From Lachnospiraceae bacterium (GTDB lineage Bacteria > Bacillota > Clostridia > Lachnospirales > Lachnospiraceae), in the NCBI GenBank assembly GCA_900769175.1, contig CAAGFP010000039.1, forward strand, positions 1 to 5,756: a stretch of 5,756 bases of DNA. Reading direction: 5' to 3'. Made by a program: the position numbers and the translations under genes. The notes under the pieces were generated by a model that made no database searches, was not told the DNA's origin, and saw only the letters and a program-made list of their open reading frames with translations. This document shows, piece by piece, positions 1 to 5,733 of this stretch (positions are counted from its first letter, which is position 1; each line of letters opens with the position of its first letter).

Positions 1-74
1 TATGGTACAACTCGAACCAGGTAGGTTACGCCCGCCATAACCAGAAGATAGAGAAAAAACTTACGAATTTCCAT
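1..74 (-). CDS. azlD: AzlD family branched-chain amino acid transport subunit, N-terminal fragment
   Basis: This is the start of the small membrane partner of AzlC; together the two proteins export branched-chain amino acids or their analogues. Only 24 codons are inside the window, and the gene continues past the left edge. The peptide begins MEIRKFFLYLLVMAGV and continues TYLVRVVP. The hydrophobic stretch followed by a TYL-x-R-x-x-P motif is characteristic of the first transmembrane segment of AzlD proteins. The ATG (74-72) has an AGGAGG ribosome binding site six bases upstream (86-81), inside the end of azlC. The reading frame overlaps the last 14 bases of azlC in another frame, the usual azlC-azlD arrangement and a sign of translational coupling. 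The assignment rests on this short peptide plus its position directly after azlC. Confidence 0.85.
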   Translation of the reverse strand, partial: MEIRKFFLYLLVMAGVTYLVRVVP

Positions 75-774
75 TTGCTACCTCCTGATCCGGTATTGGG
101 AAAAAGAATGCGCCAAGTGCAGATGCGACAACCGCACAAATAATAACCGCAAACCCGCCTGATACAAATTTCAATGCCGGAATGTAAGCAAAACAACAGG
201 ATAAAATGACCGAAATGATTACAATTGCGGACATTTTAAGGCTCTTTTTCATTTCCGGAACAAAGATTGCAATAAACATTCCGTATAAAGCCACTCCAAG
301 AGCATTTACTATTATGGATGGTAATATCTCACCACAAATTGCTCCAAGTAATGTTCCAAGCGTCCATCCGACATAAGGTGCAAGAATCAATCCCGTAAAG
401 TATTTGGAAGTAATTTTCCCTTCCTGTCCGATTGCAACTGCATAGATTTCATCCGTATGAAAGCAGCCAAAGAAAAAACGTTTCGGAATGCTTATGGACT
501 TATCTATTTTTTGTGTCAGCGACAAGGACATCAAAGAATATCTGGAATTAATTACAAGCTGTGCAAGTGCCATTTCTATCATACTTCCGGCACTGTACAT
601 AATATTTAATCCCGCGGCCTGACCTGCTGAAGTAAGGTTCATCATGGAAATTAAAACAGCCTGCCAAATGGACAATCCACGCTGCATTGCCTGGATTCCA
701 AAGGTAAATGAAACAACCAGATATCCCAATCCAATCGGAATTCCATCCAAAAACCCTTTTTTAAACTGTTTCAT
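61..774 (-). CDS. azlC: AzlC family branched-chain amino acid exporter subunit
   Basis: This is an integral membrane protein of 237 residues, the usual AzlC length. With AzlD it forms an exporter of branched-chain amino acids; the family was defined by azaleucine resistance in Bacillus subtilis. Family signatures in order are the N-terminal F-x-x-G-x-P-I-G-L-G-Y segment (residues 8-18), TFG-x-QA (24-29), the small-residue loop LTSAGQAAG (47-55), the INSRYSLMSLSL segment (75-86) and the HTDE-x-YA motif (106-112). Hydrophobic stretches suitable for membrane spans lie at about 12-30, 36-58, 62-85, 124-148, 151-172, 181-199 and 204-226. The ATG is preceded by TAAGGAG, in which the TAA is the stop codon of the upstream AICAR formyltransferase gene, so the two are probably co-transcribed and coupled. 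The substrate is inferred from the family; relatives can carry other amino acids. Confidence 0.93.
   Translation of the reverse strand: MKQFKKGFLDGIPIGLGYLVVSFTFGIQAMQRGLSIWQAVLISMMNLTSAGQAAGLNIMYSAGSMIEMALAQLVINSRYSLMSLSLTQKIDKSISIPKRFFFGCFHTDEIYAVAIGQEGKITSKYFTGLILAPYVGWTLGTLLGAICGEILPSIIVNALGVALYGMFIAIFVPEMKKSLKMSAIVIISVILSCCFAYIPALKFVSGGFAVIICAVVASALGAFFFPIPDQEVANGNS
81..86 (-). promoter_or_regulatory. Ribosome binding site of azlD
   Basis: AGGAGG on the minus strand lies six bases before the azlD ATG at 74-72, within the final codons of azlC. It fixes the azlD start and explains the 14-base gene overlap. Confidence 0.85.
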
Positions 775-779
775 TTCTT

Positions 780-786
780 CTCCTTA
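780..786 (-). promoter_or_regulatory. Ribosome binding site of azlC, overlapping the upstream stop codon
   Basis: The minus strand reads TAAGGAG, then AAGAA, then the azlC ATG. The TAA is the stop codon of the AICAR formyltransferase gene, so termination and re-initiation sites are merged. This supports translational coupling of azlC to the purine gene. Confidence 0.8.
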
Positions 787-1962
787 GTGATGGAACAGAC
801 GAATTTCGGTAAACGCCATAGCCATTCCATATTTATCGGCACACTCAATCACTAAGTCATCACGTACAGAACCGCCGGGTTCTGCGATATACTTCACACC
901 GCTCTTCTTCGCTCTTTCAATATTATCGCTAAACGGGAAGAAAGCATCTGAGCCAAGTGCAACATCTGTCATCTGATCAAGCCATGCTCTCTTTTCTTCT
1001 TTTGTAAACACATCCGGTTTTACCTTGAAGATTCTCTGCCATGCACCTTCGGCGAGTACATCCATATACTCATCTCCAATGTAATTATCAATTGCATTAT
1101 CTCTGTCCGCTCTCTTGATATTATCTACGAACTGAAGATTTAATACCTGAGGAGCCTGACGAAGCATCCAGTTATCTGCCTTATTTCCGGCAAGTCTTGT
1201 ACAATGAACACGAGACTGCTGACCGGCTCCGATACCGATTGCCTGTCCGCCTTTTGCATAGCATACGGAATTTGACTGTGTATACTTTAGGGTAATAAGA
1301 GAAATAATAAGGTCAATCTGTGCGATTTCAGGAAGTTCCTTGTTTTTGGTAACGATATTTTTAAGGATTTCCTTATCAATCTTTAAATTATTTCTGCCCT
1401 GTTCAAAAGTAATTCCGAAAACATCCTTATGTTCGATTTCCTGTGGCACATAATCAGGGTCGATTTCGATTACGGCATAGTTTCCGTTCTTTTTTGCTTT
1501 CAGTATTTCCAAAGCTTCCGGTTCATAGCCGGGTGCAATCACACCATCGGATACTTCTCTTTTGATAATCCTTGCAGTATCAACATCACACACATCCGAT
1601 AATGAGATAAAATCACCAAAAGAAGACATTCTGTCAGCACCTCTTGCACGTGCATATGCGCATGCAAGCGGAGAAAGTTCGCCTAAATCATCTACCCAGT
1701 AGATTTTGGCAAGAACATCATCCAAAGGAAGTCCGACTGCTGCACCGGCCGGAGAAACATGTTTAAAGGAAGTTGCTGCCGGAAGTCCGGTTGCCTGCTT
1801 TAATTCTTTTACAAGCTGCCAGCCGTTGAACGCATCCATGAAATTGATGTATCCGGGGCGTCCGTTTAACACCTTAATCGGGAGTTCCCTTCCGTCATTA
1901 ACATAAACCTTTGCCGGTTTCTGATTCGGGTTACATCCATATTTTAATTCAAATTCTTTCAT
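784..1962 (-). CDS. Phosphoribosylaminoimidazolecarboxamide (AICAR) formyltransferase, stand-alone
   Basis: This enzyme transfers the formyl group of 10-formyl-tetrahydrofolate to AICAR, giving FAICAR, the penultimate step of de novo purine synthesis. The protein has 392 residues and contains only the transformylase part of PurH; the N-terminal MGS-like IMP cyclohydrolase domain of bifunctional PurH is absent. Visible signatures are the N-terminal KYGCNPNQKPA, the catalytic Lys-His pair in TSFKHVSPAGAAVG (Lys67 and His68), SNSVCYAKGGQAIGIGAGQ (about 230-248) followed by SRVHCTR, DAFFPFSDNIERA (about 339-351), EPGGSVRDD and the C-terminal FTEIRLFHH. I chose the ATG at 1962 because GGAGG lies five bases upstream. 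An in-frame ATG at 1974 would overlap that site and has no Shine-Dalgarno sequence of its own. The PurO-like cyclohydrolase gene lies 48 bases upstream and supplies the missing activity. It is purH-like by function, but I left the symbol blank because it is only half of PurH. Confidence 0.95.
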   Translation of the reverse strand: MKEFELKYGCNPNQKPAKVYVNDGRELPIKVLNGRPGYINFMDAFNGWQLVKELKQATGLPAATSFKHVSPAGAAVGLPLDDVLAKIYWVDDLGELSPLACAYARARGADRMSSFGDFISLSDVCDVDTARIIKREVSDGVIAPGYEPEALEILKAKKNGNYAVIEIDPDYVPQEIEHKDVFGITFEQGRNNLKIDKEILKNIVTKNKELPEIAQIDLIISLITLKYTQSNSVCYAKGGQAIGIGAGQQSRVHCTRLAGNKADNWMLRQAPQVLNLQFVDNIKRADRDNAIDNYIGDEYMDVLAEGAWQRIFKVKPDVFTKEEKRAWLDQMTDVALGSDAFFPFSDNIERAKKSGVKYIAEPGGSVRDDLVIECADKYGMAMAFTEIRLFHH

Positions 1963-1967
1963 TTTAT

Positions 1968-1972
1968 CCTCC
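1968..1972 (-). promoter_or_regulatory. Ribosome binding site deciding the AICAR formyltransferase start
   Basis: GGAGG on the minus strand sits five bases before the ATG at 1962-1960. It shares bases with the alternative in-frame ATG at 1974-1972, which makes that upstream ATG an unlikely start. Confidence 0.8.
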
Positions 1973-1992
1973 ATATATCTTAAACTGTCTTC

Positions 1993-2031
1993 TGTTCTTA
2001 TTTACAGTTCTTATTTACAATTCTTATTTAC
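1993..2031 (-). repeat. Triple 13-bp tandem repeat across the cyclohydrolase stop codon
   Basis: On the minus strand three consecutive 13-base units read GTAAATAAGAATT, GTAAATAAGAACT and GTAAATAAGAACA (2031-2019, 2018-2006, 2005-1993). They differ only in the last two bases. Because 13 is not a multiple of three, each unit is read in a different frame. The first unit codes V-N-K-N, and the second supplies the TAA stop (2013-2011). The third unit lies in the spacer before the AICAR formyltransferase gene. Slipped-strand duplication is the simplest origin. Confidence 0.9.
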
Positions 2032-2727
2032 GATTCTGGTTTCATATTTGCCGGTTTCAATATCAATGAAACGAACGAATAAAGAAACCTTGTTTTCTTC
2101 ATTTAATGCTTCCCAGATTTCATTGGTAAAGGAGTCAATATCATTTCCGATTGCAACCCATGTAGGTTCTCCCTCGAAGCTGGGAAGAGGATTTTCATTT
2201 CTTTCATATGTATGGATGAAATGTCCTTCTCCGGCAATCGGATTCTCATAAGCAAAGGTGTATCGGTTATGAGAGCCTTCTCTTCCGTTATTGCTTTTTA
2301 AAATGGATAATGCATAATTGTATTTCTGGTTTTCAACATGCATGATACCGGAAATTCTCGGTGTGAGATTCGGTGCATCGGGCTCATATCCACGGCTTCT
2401 TAAAGACTGTTCAAATGTAAGCTGATGATCCATACCGTCATATATCGTATCGGTCTGGTCTCCGTTTGTTACAATGGTCTTGTTTCCAAGAACACGAACA
2501 GGTGCATAAATAATCAGGGAAGGATCTACAAGCTTGGAAGGATCAAAAGCTTCGGTACGGATGCCTTCTCCTTCTTTTACAAAGATACGGTTTCTGCTGT
2601 TTTCACTTCTTCCCATGATAAAATAAGCACATACCGCTTTCGTTCCGTCTTCAGATTTTCCGATTACGATTCCTCTTCCGGGGTATGCATTTTCCTGTAA
2701 AATCTTTTTCAAACATTTCTTTTCCAT
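2011..2727 (-). CDS. PurO-type IMP cyclohydrolase
   Basis: This enzyme should catalyse the last step of de novo purine synthesis, closing FAICAR to IMP with loss of water. The 238-residue protein resembles the PurO family (IMP_cyclohyd), first described in archaea and also common in Clostridia, and is unrelated to the MGS-like cyclohydrolase domain of PurH. Recognisable segments are YPGRGIVIGKS (about 15-24), AYFIMGRSENSRNR (34-47), TNGDQTDTIYDG (87-98), EPDAPNLTPRISG (115-127) and GEGHFIHTYERN (166-177). The ATG at 2727 is preferred because AAAGGAG lies seven bases upstream; a GTG immediately before it (2730) is in frame but sits only four bases from that site. There is no signal peptide or membrane segment, so it is cytoplasmic. 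The stop codon lies inside a 13-bp tandem repeat. The next gene, 48 bases on, encodes the preceding enzyme of the pathway, which strongly supports the assignment. Confidence 0.92.
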   Translation of the reverse strand: MEKKCLKKILQENAYPGRGIVIGKSEDGTKAVCAYFIMGRSENSRNRIFVKEGEGIRTEAFDPSKLVDPSLIIYAPVRVLGNKTIVTNGDQTDTIYDGMDHQLTFEQSLRSRGYEPDAPNLTPRISGIMHVENQKYNYALSILKSNNGREGSHNRYTFAYENPIAGEGHFIHTYERNENPLPSFEGEPTWVAIGNDIDSFTNEIWEALNEENKVSLFVRFIDIETGKYETRIVNKNCK

Positions 2728-2734
2728 CACGAAT

Positions 2735-2741
2735 CTCCTTT
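2735..2741 (-). promoter_or_regulatory. Ribosome binding site deciding the cyclohydrolase start
   Basis: AAAGGAG on the minus strand, then ATTC, then GTG ATG. Spacing to the ATG (2727) is seven bases and to the GTG (2730) four bases, so the ATG is the better start. Confidence 0.8.
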
Positions 2742-2806
2742 AAATCAATAAATATCATATTCATTTCATAATCAAACCGAGGTCTTGGTTTTACGAAAAT
2801 ATTGTT

Positions 2807-2821
2807 GGAGTAAAATACTCC
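2807..2821 (-). terminator. Small hairpin after degV, possible weak terminator
   Basis: The minus strand reads GGAGTA, TTT, TACTCC: a perfect six-base-pair stem with a three-base loop, starting three bases after the DegV stop codon. It is followed by AACAATATTTT, which is not a proper run of T. The short stem and poor tail suggest at most partial termination or a role in mRNA processing or 3'-end stability. Confidence 0.35.
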
Positions 2822-2824
2822 TGA

Positions 2825-3703
2825 TTAATTGTATTTTTCATTCCATTCGATAGGAGTACAGATCCCGACACCCAGCGCGCCCTCTCCGACATGAGTGGAA
2901 ATACTAAGGGGCAGGAAATGAATTTCCATATCGTCACTTTGGAAGTATTCCAATGCTTCTTTTAACCATTCTTCTTTTACGGTATCATCTCCGGAATATG
3001 CAAGACGGATGATTGTTTTTTGATCTGCAAAACGATTCTCTTTGTCTGCAGTAATTGCTTCTAACATTTTCTTCATCGCTTTCTTCATTCCGCGTGATTT
3101 GCTGAAAGCATCCAGTTTTCCGCCCTGAATGGTTAATACAGGCTTAATATTTAATACAGTGCCGATTGCGGCACCGGCAGCTGTAACTCTTCCGCCTTTT
3201 AATAAATACTTCAGAGTATCTACCGATACGTAGATGGAAGAATTTAAACCATCTTCTTTTAGAATTGCAGCGATTTCAGAACCGGTTTTTCCTTTTTTTG
3301 CAAGATAAACTGCATCCAGAACCGACTGGTATAAGGTAATGGAAATTCTCTGGTTATCAACCACAAAGATTTTTCCGTCGAATTCTTTTGCAAGCATTGT
3401 TGCAGTTTCACAGGTACTTGAAAGACCGGATGACATAGGAATATAAACAACTTCCTTGTAATCTTCCAGTAAATTCGTAAAGAAGTCAATAATGTCTCCG
3501 GGAGCCGGCATTGATGTGGAGATATCATCTCCGTTTGCCATACGGGTAAAGAATTCCTCTTTCGTAATATCTTTCTCTTCAAAATAAGTCTGCCCATTAA
3601 TAATTACAGGCATGGGAATGGAATAAACCCCAAGTTTCTCCGCCAATTCGGAATCAATTCCGCTGTTGGTGTCTGTTAAAATAGCTACTTGTTCTTTTTT
3701 CAC
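2825..3703 (-). CDS. DegV family fatty-acid-binding protein
   Basis: DegV proteins bind a long-chain fatty acid. In Firmicutes they can act as FakB, presenting the fatty acid to the kinase FakA for phosphorylation and entry into phospholipid synthesis. The 292-residue protein has the full two-domain layout. It has an N-terminal ILTDTNSG (8-15), STSMPAPGDIIDFF (62-75), IPMSSGLSSTCETA (88-101), VVDNQRISI (114-122), LKYLLKGGRVTAAG (164-177), LNIKPVLTIQGG (184-195), KSRGMKKA (202-209) and the C-terminal STHVGEGALGVG (269-280). The Thr-Ser pair before the loop proline and the His-x-Gly near the end are family ligand-site features. The start is a GTG (3703-3701) with AAAGGAG seven bases upstream. 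No fatty acid kinase gene is present in the window. It follows the lipoprotein gene by 36 bases with no terminator between, so they are probably co-transcribed. The specific ligand cannot be told from sequence. Confidence 0.93.
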   Translation of the reverse strand: MKKEQVAILTDTNSGIDSELAEKLGVYSIPMPVIINGQTYFEEKDITKEEFFTRMANGDDISTSMPAPGDIIDFFTNLLEDYKEVVYIPMSSGLSSTCETATMLAKEFDGKIFVVDNQRISITLYQSVLDAVYLAKKGKTGSEIAAILKEDGLNSSIYVSVDTLKYLLKGGRVTAAGAAIGTVLNIKPVLTIQGGKLDAFSKSRGMKKAMKKMLEAITADKENRFADQKTIIRLAYSGDDTVKEEWLKEALEYFQSDDMEIHFLPLSISTHVGEGALGVGICTPIEWNEKYN

Positions 3704-3710
3704 CGTGTTA

Positions 3711-3717
3711 CTCCTTT
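3711..3717 (-). promoter_or_regulatory. Ribosome binding site supporting the degV GTG start
   Basis: AAAGGAG on the minus strand, seven bases before the GTG at 3703-3701. It supports this non-ATG start and shows that the gene is translated from its own site within the 36-base gap. Confidence 0.8.
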
Positions 3718-3739
3718 AAATACTTTATTTCTGTATCCT

Positions 3740-4822
3740 TTACGGATTCATTTCGATTTGTGGAAAAAATTCTTCATAAATCTCAAAAAAGCAATCCGTC
3801 TTTACCACATCGCCTTCTGTGAAATCAATTTCTTCCCAAACCTTTGCATTCAGATTTCCGGTTAACGTATTCAAGAAAGATTCATAAGCGCTTTGAAACG
3901 CATCTTCCTTCATCTGTTTTATCATAGCCTGCTTATTTGCATCGGTTTCGTCCTTATCAAAGGCATTCAGCATTTGAATGATATAAAATCCTTCCTTCGT
4001 TTTAATGACCGGACTAATTTCTCCGTTTCCGAGATTCATTGCCGTCTCTTCATAAACAGGATCCATTTCCCCTTTTCTGAATGAATATTCAGATTTCACA
4101 TCCTCGTTATATTCCAACACCAGTTTTGAGAAATCCTCTCCTTCCAATATCCGGGAATAAACAAGTTCTGCACGGTGTTTCGCATCTGCCATGGCTGCTT
4201 CACTGTAAGATGTTTTAACACCGGAAAAATCTGTATGTGTTGTTTTTATCATAATATGACTGACCGTTACGGTTCTTGCATCATCATCGCTGATTTCCGG
4301 ATTGATATCCGAGACCAGAGAAAGATATACCTTCTCGGCAATTGCATAATCCTGATACATTTGCACAATCACATTCTCAGACACATCCAAAGCAGTTTTT
4401 TCGTCATCCGAAAGCGAGTCCCAGAACTTTTTGGCCGCAGCCTTCGTTCTGCCGGTTTCATCTTCCGAAAGCGTAATTTTTCTTTCTTTTGCCATTAATG
4501 TCAACACTTTTACTTTGGATATCCGGGCAAGAACAGTTTCTTTGATACTGTCTTTTATGCTTTCTCCCGAGGTCTCAGTATTCCAGATCTCTTCTCCGTA
4601 TATTTCTTCATAAGAATTCTTCACCGTCATCAGATAAACCATAAGTTCCGGTTTCGTACAGACAGCGGATTCGATTCTGAAAATCTGATCCTCCTTTAAT
4701 CCGGTCGTAAGAACAATGGTTTTATCCGAAGAACACCCGTAAAATCCCGCAAAAATGCATAAAATCATGCAAACTGCAACGATCTTTCGCAAAGTGTAGC
4801 GTTTCAATTTAAACCCTTTCAT
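3740..4822 (-). CDS. Predicted lipoprotein with SurA-like N-terminus and PpiC/parvulin-type domain
   Basis: This is probably a membrane-anchored extracellular folding factor of the PrsA/SurA type (peptidyl-prolyl cis-trans isomerase). The 360-residue protein starts with a basic region and a hydrophobic stretch (about 13-28) ending in FYGC. Cys30 would be the lipidated residue, though the lipobox is not classic. Residues 45-180 are helical and SurA-N-like. A parvulin-like domain follows at about 185-287, marked by VSHIMIKT (187-194), FSKLVLEYNED (231-241), GEMDPVYEETAMNLGNGEISPVI (251-273) and EGFYIIQML (277-285). The usual GG-x-LG turn is missing, and the GYHII His is replaced by Tyr, so catalytic activity is uncertain. 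The ATG lies eight bases after the glyA stop and has no clear Shine-Dalgarno sequence. A TTG five codons in (4807) follows AAAGGG by six bases and is an alternative start that keeps the signal peptide. Confidence 0.85.
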   Translation of the reverse strand: MKGFKLKRYTLRKIVAVCMILCIFAGFYGCSSDKTIVLTTGLKEDQIFRIESAVCTKPELMVYLMTVKNSYEEIYGEEIWNTETSGESIKDSIKETVLARISKVKVLTLMAKERKITLSEDETGRTKAAAKKFWDSLSDDEKTALDVSENVIVQMYQDYAIAEKVYLSLVSDINPEISDDDARTVTVSHIMIKTTHTDFSGVKTSYSEAAMADAKHRAELVYSRILEGEDFSKLVLEYNEDVKSEYSFRKGEMDPVYEETAMNLGNGEISPVIKTKEGFYIIQMLNAFDKDETDANKQAMIKQMKEDAFQSAYESFLNTLTGNLNAKVWEEIDFTEGDVVKTDCFFEIYEEFFPQIEMNP

Positions 4823-4830
4823 ATCTAAAT

Positions 4831-5733
4831 CTAAAATAATGGATAACGATCCGTTAATTCCTGAACAATTGCTCTTGCATAAGGAATCTTTTCTTCCCCG
4901 TTAAATACAACTGCTGCAATTGCATCCGCAATTTTATCCATATCTGTTTCATTTAATCCTCTGCTTGTTACGGCGGGAGTTCCAAGACGTACGCCGCTTG
5001 TCACAAAAGGCTTCTGAGGATCGTTCGGAATGGTATTCTTATTGCAGGTAATATGTGCACGGTCAAGCATCTTTTCTACTTCCTTACCGGTAAATGAAGT
5101 ATTGGTAAGGTCTACTAACATCAAATGATTATCTGTTCCGCCTGAAACAATCTTTACTCCCCTGCTCATAAGGCCGTTGCAGAGAGCCTGTGCATTCTTC
5201 ACAATATTCTTCTGATATTCTTTAAACTCATCACTGAGTGCTTCCTCAAAACATACTGCCTTTGCAGCGATTACGTGCATCAAAGGTCCGCCCTGGATTC
5301 CCGGGAACACAGCACGTCTGAAATTATATTTATCTGCAACTTCCTGAGAGGATAAAATCATGCCGCCTCTCGGTCCGCGAAGTGTCTTATGGGTCGTTGT
5401 TGTAACTACATCCGCATAAGGAATCGGACTCGGATGGAGTCCTGCTGCCACAAGGCCCGCGATATGTGCCATGTCCACCATTAACACAGCGCCGACTTCA
5501 TCTGCAATTTCTCTGAATTTCTTGAAATCAATCGTTCTTGCGTATGCACTTGCACCCGCAATAATCATTTTCGGTTTGCAATCTAATGCAATTTCACGGA
5601 GCTTATCGTAATCAATAAATCCTTCATCATTTACACCATAAGGCACAATATTGAAATAAGAACCGGAGAAATTAACCGGGCTTCCGTGAGTCAGATGTCC
5701 GCCATGATCCAGATTCATTCCCATCACAGTATC
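4831..5733 (-). CDS. glyA: Serine hydroxymethyltransferase, 5' end missing
   Basis: This PLP enzyme converts serine and tetrahydrofolate to glycine and 5,10-methylene-THF, the main entry of one-carbon units for purine and thymidylate synthesis. The window holds 300 genuine codons, beginning with DTVMGMNLDHGGHLTHG. By comparison with E. coli GlyA (417 residues), about 113 N-terminal residues are missing. Visible landmarks are SPVNFSG, VDMAHIAGLVAAG with the cofactor-binding Asp and His, TTTTHKTLRGPRGG with the PLP-lysine (codon 5388-5386), FPGIQGGPLMHVIAAKA, VSGGTDNHLMLVDL, and SGVRLGTPAVTSRG, whose Arg corresponds to the carboxylate-binding Arg363 of E. coli. The C-terminus is intact, ending in TDRYPLF and a TAG stop. 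The reading frame continues into the adapter at the contig end, where a GTG (5748) gives a false start and five artefact residues, MLFRS. The lipoprotein gene begins eight bases downstream. Confidence 0.97.
   Translation of the reverse strand, partial: DTVMGMNLDHGGHLTHGSPVNFSGSYFNIVPYGVNDEGFIDYDKLREIALDCKPKMIIAGASAYARTIDFKKFREIADEVGAVLMVDMAHIAGLVAAGLHPSPIPYADVVTTTTHKTLRGPRGGMILSSQEVADKYNFRRAVFPGIQGGPLMHVIAAKAVCFEEALSDEFKEYQKNIVKNAQALCNGLMSRGVKIVSGGTDNHLMLVDLTNTSFTGKEVEKMLDRAHITCNKNTIPNDPQKPFVTSGVRLGTPAVTSRGLNETDMDKIADAIAAVVFNGEEKIPYARAIVQELTDRYPLF

Larger units (their letters stand above)
2731..2824 (-). other. 94-base spacer between degV and the purine genes, possible promoter region
   Basis: This is the longest gap in the window. 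In transcription order it holds a hairpin right after the DegV stop (2821-2807), a weak five-base-pair inverted repeat AAACC/GGTTT around 2774-2791, an AT-rich stretch containing TATGAT (2759-2754), a hexamer close to a -10 box, and the cyclohydrolase ribosome binding site. I see no good -35 box at the right distance from TATGAT, and no purine riboswitch core. A start of transcription here is possible but not shown. Confidence 0.35.

Noticed and set aside
1706..1906. Open frame on the plus strand, 66 codons
   Set aside because: It lies entirely opposite the AICAR formyltransferase gene, which has clear catalytic motifs; it has no recognisable domain and is an antisense shadow.
1963..1974. Upstream in-frame ATG giving a four-residue extension (MEDK) of AICAR formyltransferase
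   Set aside because: This ATG overlaps the GGAGG that serves the next ATG and has no ribosome binding site of its own; family members start at MKE-x-ELKYGCNPNQKP.
2048..2700. Two plus-strand open frames (67 and 91 codons) opposite the cyclohydrolase gene
   Set aside because: Both sit inside a well-supported minus-strand gene, show no family motif, and have protein composition typical of reverse-strand translation.
2774..2791. AAACCGAGG on the plus strand, resembling the CCGAAC core of a Bacillus PurR box
   Set aside because: Only part of the core matches, there is no second inverted copy at the expected distance, and PurR-type control in this lineage cannot be assumed.
2731..2824. Possible purine riboswitch upstream of the purine genes
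   Set aside because: The spacer is too short and lacks the three-way-junction core; only a simple 6-bp hairpin and a weak 5-bp repeat are visible.
3259..3597. 112-codon open frame on the minus strand within degV
   Set aside because: It is another frame of the DegV gene, whose own frame carries all family motifs over its full length.
3893..4613. Three plus-strand open frames (63, 107 and 60 codons) opposite the lipoprotein gene
   Set aside because: They are antisense to a gene with a signal peptide and rotamase-like domain. The 107-codon frame is rich in Cys, His and Phe in the way of a shadow and matches nothing I recognise.
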